From NCBI GenBank assembly GCA_020200675.1, contig JAIVIG010000278.1, positions 1 to 40,121 of the forward strand: a stretch of DNA of 40,121 bases, in the 5' to 3' direction. This document shows positions 35,013 through 40,121 of this stretch, in pieces; position 1 is the stretch's first letter, and the number at the start of each line of letters is the position of its first letter. The DNA is from Actinomycetota bacterium. Lineage in GTDB: Bacteria > Actinomycetota > Rubrobacteria > Rubrobacterales > Rubrobacteraceae. Made by a program: the position numbers and the translations under genes. The notes beneath the pieces are model-generated. The model was given only the letters and a program-made list of their open reading frames with translations. It did not search any database and was not told where the DNA came from.

Positions 35013-35834
35013 CTAAATTACCAGTTGGCCCGTGGGGTCGGGCTTAATCCTGGCCTCTTCTTCCTTGGCGAGTACCTTCTTCAGGGAAGCCATCGCGACT
35101 TCTACCTGATCGTCGGTGGGCTCGCGGGTGGTCAGCTTCTGGAGTTGCAGGCCCGGCCAGATCAGGGCCTTTACCAGGGGGTTGCCCTGGTTGCGGGCGC
35201 TCCACATGATGAACTCGAAGCCGATGCCCGCGACGAGCGGGATGACTACGACGCGGCTCGCGACCGCTTCGACCCACCAGTCGATGGGGAGCAGGCTGAA
35301 CACCAGGATGCTCAGGACCAGCACGTACAGGATAAAGCTCGTACCACAGCGAACGTGGCTCGTGTCGAGCTTTCGGGCGTTCTCGGGGACCAGTTCCTCG
35401 CCCCTCTCGTAGACCTTTATGGCCTTATGCTCCGCGCCGTGGTAGGCGAAAAAGCGTCTGATGTCCTTGCTGACCGCGGTGATACCGACCAGATACAGCA
35501 TGAAGATCCCGATCCGGATCGCACCCTCCACGAGGTTGAAGAGGATCGGGTTGTCGATGCTGTTGCCTATAAGCCATCCCACGCCCTTCGTCCCAAGGAC
35601 GGGCGCGGCGAGGAAGAGCAATAACGCGAGGACGAGCCCGAAGACCATCGTCCCCACGACCTCCTTCTTGGAGAGGTTCTCTTCCTCGCCGAGTGCGATG
35701 TTGGTCGAGATGGTCAGCGCCTTCATACCGAGCCAAAGGGTCTCAGCGAGCGAGAGGAAACCCCTGATTATGGGTAACCTGAAGAGCTTGCTCTTCTTGG
35801 TTATCGAGTTGAACGGCTCCGCCTGGATGTCCAT
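35013..35834 (-). CDS. DUF1385 (YqhQ-like) membrane protein, N-terminus lost
   Basis: A 273-residue frame from the ATG at 35834. It matches the DUF1385/YqhQ family of integral membrane proteins of unknown function: KLFRLPIIRGFLSLAETLWL, RRFFAYHGAEHKAIKVYERG, and RCGTSFILYVLVLSILVFSL with four or five helices. The family's hallmark N-terminus (YGGQAVIEGVMMRGP) is missing. Similarity can be followed upstream only to about 35862 (RPARDMDIQ), where the sequence runs into rpmE in another frame. A deletion has apparently removed the rpmE end, the gap and roughly 30 residues of this gene. Confidence 0.85.
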   Translation of the reverse strand: MDIQAEPFNSITKKSKLFRLPIIRGFLSLAETLWLGMKALTISTNIALGEEENLSKKEVVGTMVFGLVLALLLFLAAPVLGTKGVGWLIGNSIDNPILFNLVEGAIRIGIFMLYLVGITAVSKDIRRFFAYHGAEHKAIKVYERGEELVPENARKLDTSHVRCGTSFILYVLVLSILVFSLLPIDWWVEAVASRVVVIPLVAGIGFEFIMWSARNQGNPLVKALIWPGLQLQKLTTREPTDDQVEVAMASLKKVLAKEEEARIKPDPTGQLVI

Positions 35835-36042
35835 ATCCCTGGCGGGCCTGGCGATTCCTGAACCGCTGCACCCTACCGCCGGTGTCGACTATGCGCTGCT
35901 TGCCCGTGTAGAACGGGTGACAGTTCGAGCAGATGTCCACCGTGATCGCGTCGCCCGCCGTAGAGCGGGTCTCGAAGTCGGTGCCGCAGCTGGTGCAATG
36001 CACCCGCGTCGTCGTGTACTCGGGATGTATCCCAGTCTTCAT
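35743..36042 (-). CDS. rpmE: 50S ribosomal protein L31, end fused at a deletion
   Basis: The zinc-type L31: MKTGIHPEYTTTRVHC at the start, the CxxC pair CTSCG, then DICSNCHPFYTGKQ and IVDTGGRVQRF. L31 normally stops within about ten residues of that point. Here the frame reads on through DUF1385 coding sequence to 35743, adding some 30 foreign residues. The true L31 part is about 35850-36042. GGAGG six bases before the ATG. It lies 114 bases after rho, behind a hairpin. Confidence 0.9.
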   Translation of the reverse strand: MKTGIHPEYTTTRVHCTSCGTDFETRSTAGDAITVDICSNCHPFYTGKQRIVDTGGRVQRFRNRQARQGYGHPGGAVQLDNQEEQALQVTHNQGFPLAR

Positions 36043-36112
36043 TTAAAACCTCCGCCTGCTATTAACTACTACCCGCTTATTCTATTACGCCTGTAAAGGA
36101 CGCGGAGAGGGC

Positions 36113-36135
36113 GGCCGCGAGGCTCCTTCGCGGCC
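36113..36135 (-). terminator. hairpin downstream of rho
   Basis: GGCCGCGA (36113-36120) pairs perfectly with TCGCGGCC (36128-36135) around a seven-base loop, with GGGC/CACCC partly extending the stem. It begins 21 bases past the rho stop. Like the atp hairpin it lacks a T-run. Confidence 0.6.
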
Positions 36136-36156
36136 ACCCCGTTGTTGCAAGTCGCC

Positions 36157-37719
36157 CTAACTGCGGACGCGCTGCAGCTCGCGCAGGAACTCGGCGTTGG
36201 TGCGGGTCTCCTTGAGCTTCTGTATAAGGAGCTCTAGCTTCTGGTTGCTGTCGAGCGCGCCCAGGATGCTGCGAACCTGCCAGACCCGCTGTGCCTCGGC
36301 GGACTCCATGAGGAGCTCCTCCTTGCGCGTGCCCGAGTCCTCGATGTTGATGGCCGGGTAGACCCGCTTGTTCGCGAGCTTGCGCTCCAGGTGGATCTCC
36401 ATGTTACCCGTGCCCTTAAACTCCTCGTAGATGACCTCGTCCATCCGGCTCCCGGTCTCGACGAGCGCGCTGGCGATGATCGTCAACGACCCGCCGTTCT
36501 CGATGTTCCGGGCCGCGCCGAAGAACTTCTTCGGCGGGTAGAGCGCCGCCGAATCGACGCCACCGGAGAGGATGCGCCCCGAAGCTGGGGCGGCGAGGTT
36601 GTAGGCCCTCGCGAGACGCGTGATCGAGTCGAGCAACACGACCACGTCCTCGCCCTCCTCCACGAGCCGCTTGACCCGCTCGAGGACGAGTTCGGCCACG
36701 GCTATGTGGTTGTCGGCGGGCTGGTCGAAGGTCGAGGAGACGACCGTGGCCTCTTCGACGCTGCGCTCCCAGTCGGTGACCTCCTCCGGCCGCTCGTCCG
36801 CCAGGAGGACGAAGAGTTTGGCCTCCGGATAGTTCGCCGCGATGGACTGGGCCACCTGCTTGAGGATCGTCGTCTTCCCGGCCTTCGGCGGCGAGACGAT
36901 GAGGCCGCGCTGGCCCTTACCTATAGGCGCCACCAGGTCGATGACGCGCGGGGCGAGGTCGTTCGGCTTCCACTCGAGGCGCAGGCGCTCCATCGGGTAG
37001 AGCGGCGTCAGGTCGTCGAAGTTGGTCCGGTAGCGGCCCTTCTGGGGCTCGTAGCCGTTGACCGACTCTATCCTGACCAGGGCCGGGTACTTCTCGCCGT
37101 CGCGGGCCGGCCGGATCTGGCCGTCCACGTAGTCCCCGCGCCTGAGGTTGAACCGCTTTATCTGCGAGGTCGAGACGTACACGTCACCCTTGCCCTGGCT
37201 GTAGCCGGTCGTCCTCAGGAAACCGAACCCGTCCGGCAACACGTCGAGGATGCCGCTCTGGCCCTGGCCTTCCTGCTGGCGTCCGTCCTGGCGTCCGTCC
37301 TGTCGCTCGCCCTTATCCCGGCGCCCGTCCCGGCGCTGCTCAGACTGTCTGTCGGCGCCTTTGTCACGGCTCCGCTGCTGCTGCTGGCGGCGCTGCTCGA
37401 CTTCTTCCGGGGCCGCGATGGCCGTGTCGGCTTCCCCAAAGGGGTCCGGGCGTGCCTCGGTGACCTCGGGCGCCACGGGCGTGTTTTCACCGTTACCGTT
37501 GGTGCCGGTCTCGGGGGTAATGGTGGGAGCGGCGGTCTCGCCGCCGTTGGTGGTTGTCTCCGCCGCCTGCTGGCCGACGGCCTGCTCGGTAGCGGTCTGG
37601 TAGATCAGCTCGGCCAGCTGGGGCTTGCGGTACTTGCGGTACTGCTCGATACCGAGCTGCGCGGCGATCTGGTGCAGATCGCTTAAAGGTTTGCGTTCAA
37701 GGGTGGAAAGCTCCGTCAT
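36157..37719 (-). CDS. rho: transcription termination factor Rho
   Basis: The 520-residue hexameric RNA helicase. The N-terminal helical region (LSDLHQIAAQLGIEQYRKYR) is followed by a ~110-residue disordered Gln/Arg/Gly/Asp-rich insertion (DGRQDGRQQEGQGQ), typical of high-GC actinobacteria. The RNA-binding cold-shock-like domain (LDVLPDGFGFLRTTGYSQG) and the ATPase core follow: Walker A SPPKAGKTT, LLADERPEEVTDWERSV, LLDSITRLARAYN, and the secondary RNA site at GGSLTIIASALVET. ATG start at 37719 with AGAGAGGAAA upstream. Rho-dependent termination may explain the lack of T-tailed hairpins in this window. Confidence 0.98.
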   Translation of the reverse strand: MTELSTLERKPLSDLHQIAAQLGIEQYRKYRKPQLAELIYQTATEQAVGQQAAETTTNGGETAAPTITPETGTNGNGENTPVAPEVTEARPDPFGEADTAIAAPEEVEQRRQQQQRSRDKGADRQSEQRRDGRRDKGERQDGRQDGRQQEGQGQSGILDVLPDGFGFLRTTGYSQGKGDVYVSTSQIKRFNLRRGDYVDGQIRPARDGEKYPALVRIESVNGYEPQKGRYRTNFDDLTPLYPMERLRLEWKPNDLAPRVIDLVAPIGKGQRGLIVSPPKAGKTTILKQVAQSIAANYPEAKLFVLLADERPEEVTDWERSVEEATVVSSTFDQPADNHIAVAELVLERVKRLVEEGEDVVVLLDSITRLARAYNLAAPASGRILSGGVDSAALYPPKKFFGAARNIENGGSLTIIASALVETGSRMDEVIYEEFKGTGNMEIHLERKLANKRVYPAINIEDSGTRKEELLMESAEAQRVWQVRSILGALDSNQKLELLIQKLKETRTNAEFLRELQRVRS

Positions 37720-37743
37720 GCTCGATTTCCTCTCTCGTTATGG

Positions 37744-37749
37744 AATATA
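37744..37749 (-). promoter_or_regulatory. candidate -10 box of rho
   Basis: TATATT on the minus strand, 24 bases before the rho ATG. No clear -35 box is visible, so the assignment is tentative. Confidence 0.3.
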
Positions 37750-37782
37750 AAGTTCTCTCTCAAGCGCTTCTCGTTTGTGCTA

Positions 37783-38811
37783 CTAAAGTTGGAAGCCCTG
37801 TGTCCCGGCGTCGGGCTCTAGGGCGTGGATGGTGTCCATGAATCGTACCATACGGGGCTCGGTCGACATGACCACGGTGTGCGTCCGGGCGCCGCCCCGG
37901 AAGTACCTGACCCCAGACAGGGTCTCCCCCGGCGTGATGCCCGTCGCCGCGAAGACCACGTCTTCGCCCCGGATCAAGTCGTCCAAGGCCAGCTTCTTCT
38001 CCGGATCGTCGAGGCCGTACTCCTTGAGCTTCTCGACCTGCGAACGTTGGGTGGGCCACATCTTGGCCTGGATCTCCCCTCCGAGACATTTTATAACGGC
38101 CGCGGCCAGAATGCCTTCGGGCGCTCCCCCAATCCCGATGATGGCGTGCAGCTCCGACCCGCGCAGGCCCACGGCGATGACCGGCGTCAGATCGCCCTCC
38201 TGGCGGATCTGGATGCGCGCCCCGGTCTCCCTTATCTGCTCGATTAGGTCCTCGTGCCGGGGCCTGTCCAGCACCGCGACGGTTATCTCCGAGGTTCTCC
38301 GGCCGTTTGCTTCGGCTATGGCGTGTACGTTCTCGTCCACCGGCGCGTCGATGTCGATTCTACCTCTCGCGCGCGGTCCCACGATGAGCTTGCTCATGTA
38401 CATGTCCGGCGTCCTGAGCATGCTCCCCCGCGGTGATGCCGCCACCGCCGAGATGGCTCCCTGCTGACCTCGCGTCAGAAGGGTTAACCCTTCGACCGGT
38501 TCGACCGCCAGATCCACCTCCGTCCGCCCCGCGCCAAGGATGTCCCCCACGCTCAAAATACCGGGCCTGGTCTTGAGGGGACGCATCTGGCCCCGCTCGT
38601 CGAGCCGCTCCTCTCTGAGAATCGCGACCCGCCCCGAAACCCCGACCTTGCCCAACTCCTCCCGGAAGACCTCCGTGGCCAGGGTGTACGCCTTCTCCGG
38701 CGCCCCAGATCCCTCTAGGCGCGCCACCCCGAGGGCGACCTGTTCGGTCACGGAGGCGTACGCGATGGCCGAAGCGGCGACACTCTCAGACCGTAACCTA
38801 GTCAAGCTCAT
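37783..38811 (-). CDS. glpX: GlpX-like class II fructose-1,6-bisphosphatase, divergent active site
   Basis: A 342-residue member of the GlpX family (fructose-1,6-bisphosphate to fructose-6-phosphate, gluconeogenesis). The second half is very typical: AVAASPRGSMLRTPDMYMSK, VLDRPRHEDLIEQIRETGA, IIGIGGAPEGILAAAVIKCL and FAATGITPGETLSGVRY. The metal/phosphate motifs of the first half differ. The family GEGExDEAPML reads REERLDERGQM, and DPLEGTT reads EPVEGLT, changing an aspartate to glutamate and the catalytic threonine to leucine. It may be a paralogue with altered chemistry, and the symbol is used only for the family. It is followed by rho. Confidence 0.82.
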   Translation of the reverse strand: MSLTRLRSESVAASAIAYASVTEQVALGVARLEGSGAPEKAYTLATEVFREELGKVGVSGRVAILREERLDERGQMRPLKTRPGILSVGDILGAGRTEVDLAVEPVEGLTLLTRGQQGAISAVAASPRGSMLRTPDMYMSKLIVGPRARGRIDIDAPVDENVHAIAEANGRRTSEITVAVLDRPRHEDLIEQIRETGARIQIRQEGDLTPVIAVGLRGSELHAIIGIGGAPEGILAAAVIKCLGGEIQAKMWPTQRSQVEKLKEYGLDDPEKKLALDDLIRGEDVVFAATGITPGETLSGVRYFRGGARTHTVVMSTEPRMVRFMDTIHALEPDAGTQGFQL

Positions 38812-38953
38812 GGTGGTAGACGTTCACCAACCTCCCTCGCCTCTCGGGTATCCTGCACGTAGTAGCAACATGGGCCTTATGCTGGATTTCCGTAGAGATA
38901 GTGCGAAACGGCCCAGGGCTAGACCCCAACGGCCGGTGCATCGTAGGGGCTAA

Positions 38954-40121
38954 TTATACACCAACAGCCCCGCCACGACCACCCGTCTCGTCCTCGAACC
39001 CCGCGACCACCCTCTCCGCCAGTTCGAGGAGCGCTCCGTCCAGGAGGCCGTCGCGGCCATCGACGGCCACGGGGTCGTTGTCGCAGTAGAAGACCGGCTT
39101 CTCCTCTTCGGCGCCCCGCCGCGTTACCACGTCCACCGCGGCCGCTTTGATCTCCGTCAGGTACGCCTCCACGCCCAGATCTCTCATATCCTCCAGGTCT
39201 CGGACCAGCCCCTTCCGGTCCGACAGGCTCCCCGACGCCGCGACCACCTCACACCCGTAACGCTCTTCGAGGTGCCGGCGCAGAACCTTCAGGATCTCCC
39301 GGGGCGCCGTCGATACGTACGCCACCTTCAGGCCCCGCACCTCCCCGACCGGCCGCGGCCTGAAGACCGCCGGTATCACCCGCAGGTTCGGCTTTATCCG
39401 GCGTGCCGTCTCCACGATGCTCCGCACCTTCTCCTCGCCCGCCATCGGCTCCTCGCTCATCGTGAGGAGCAAGAGGTCCGAAATTAGGATCCGGTAAGCC
39501 CCGAGGAAACCAGTCACGTACTCCGGGTCCTGGTTGGCGCCCGCGACGAGGACGCGCCCCCCGACCGCGACCGGCGGCACGGCCGCCCCCGAGCCGTCGA
39601 AGACCGTGAGACGGGTATCGAGGCCGTTCGCAAGCCTCGCCCCTTCGAGCACGTTGGAGACAAAAGGTTCGCCCGCGAGGCCGCCGCCGCACCTGCGGCA
39701 GCCGACGGTCACGACCCGGCTCAGGGCGGCCGTCTCGTAGTAGTCGCTAGCCGCGTGAGCCCCGCGCGCGAGCGCGTCGAGCAGATAGGAGCTTCCGACC
39801 TCCATCTCGTGGCCCTTTATCACCTCCGGCTCGGGCGGTCCTCCGCGGCCCATCGAGACGACCCCGGGCGCGAAGCCGTTCTCCGAGAGTAGCCGGGCCA
39901 GGTAACCGGAGACCGCCGTCTTGCCAACCCTTTTGCCGGTCCCGATCACGGCGAGCGAAGGCTTCGTCGAGACCGCGTGATACTCCGGTGGACGCAGGTC
40001 GAAGTCGCTCCCCTTGTAGCTCGCGCCCGCCGCCAGAGCCAGCGACGCTATCCGCATCCGCTCCCTGTACCCCACCACCGGCTCGTCCGAGAGGTCCACA
40101 GCGACCTCGACGTCGTCGTAC
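38954..40121 (-). CDS. cpgS: cyclic 2,3-diphosphoglycerate synthetase-like protein, 5' end outside window
   Basis: At least 388 residues, open to the window edge, so the N-terminus is not visible. It resembles CpgS of Methanothermus, which forms cyclic 2,3-diphosphoglycerate from 2,3-diphosphoglycerate with ATP. The P-loop is VIGTGKRVGKTAVSGYLARL, followed by VVSMGRGGPPEPEVI, SSYLLDALARGAHAASDYYE, CRRCGGG and VFDGSGAAVPPV. The C-terminal part includes YCDNDPVAVDG. A GTG at 40099 could be misread as the start, but the upstream codons (DDVEVA) continue the family. Cyclic DPG is a solute in thermophilic methanogens; the function here is inferred. It probably lies in one unit with the GlpX-like gene. 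Confidence 0.8.
   Translation of the reverse strand, partial: YDDVEVAVDLSDEPVVGYRERMRIASLALAAGASYKGSDFDLRPPEYHAVSTKPSLAVIGTGKRVGKTAVSGYLARLLSENGFAPGVVSMGRGGPPEPEVIKGHEMEVGSSYLLDALARGAHAASDYYETAALSRVVTVGCRRCGGGLAGEPFVSNVLEGARLANGLDTRLTVFDGSGAAVPPVAVGGRVLVAGANQDPEYVTGFLGAYRILISDLLLLTMSEEPMAGEEKVRSIVETARRIKPNLRVIPAVFRPRPVGEVRGLKVAYVSTAPREILKVLRRHLEERYGCEVVAASGSLSDRKGLVRDLEDMRDLGVEAYLTEIKAAAVDVVTRRGAEEEKPVFYCDNDPVAVDGRDGLLDGALLELAERVVAGFEDETGGRGGAVGV

Noticed and set aside
36391..37686. Long antisense open frame over rho
   Set aside because: Shadow translation; rho is complete and certain.

Overview
The window is a high-GC bacterial chromosome segment, almost entirely housekeeping, with nearly all genes on the minus strand. 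Gene content and order suggest a deep-branching actinobacterium, most likely a Rubrobacter relative. This is inferred from hpf-secA-prfB, rho-rpmE-DUF1385-prfA-prmC-tsaC, glyA-upp-comEB-atp, an LmeA-like DUF2993 protein, a 2,3-diphosphoglycerate synthetase relative and a leaderless-type promoter. No rRNA, tRNA, CRISPR array, prophage or insertion sequence was seen.

Layout, left to right. 0-5 kb: translation and secretion genes (hpf, secA, prfB, DUF2993), with a hairpin at the left edge that hides a ribosome binding site. 5-7.4 kb: comF, a four-helix-bundle (S23-type) gene bracketed by short TCAGC-type repeats, and a sugar-nucleotidyltransferase. 7.5-17.6 kb: an eleven-gene nuoA-B-C-D-H-I-J-K-L-M-N operon with no nuoE, F or G, read from a well-formed promoter at 17.67-17.70 kb. 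17.8-19.4 kb: a divergent pair, a seven-iron ferredoxin and an SLBB/RnfC-like flavoprotein, which could feed electrons to that complex. 19.6-22.1 kb: an M20 peptidase and murA. 22.3-29.2 kb: the F-type ATP synthase operon (atpZ, I, B, E, F, H, A, G, D, C). 29.3-31.6 kb: comEB, upp, glyA. 32-32.7 kb: a frameshifted Uma2 nuclease on the plus strand. 32.9-37.7 kb: tsaC, prmC, prfA, a DUF1385 gene, rpmE, rho. 37.8 kb to the end: a GlpX-like phosphatase and a CpgS-like gene that runs off the window.

The most striking feature is not an added system but missing pieces. At eight places a conserved internal segment is absent from a normally invariant gene: prfB, nuoA, atpG, the atpH/atpA junction, atpB, tsaC, prfA and the rpmE/DUF1385 junction. 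The Uma2 gene also carries a one-base frameshift. Some losses keep the frame (prfA, atpG, tsaC); others break it (prfB, nuoA, atpB). Both release factors lose the equivalent middle region. So many lesions in essential genes point first to an assembly or consensus problem, or to a mosaic metagenomic contig. If the sequence is correct, the core translation and energy machinery of this organism is very unusual. The other main observations are acidic tails and insertions on three F1 subunits, a NADH-module-less complex I beside its possible ferredoxin partner, paired dyad repeats upstream of the ferredoxin, and the S23-gene repeat element.
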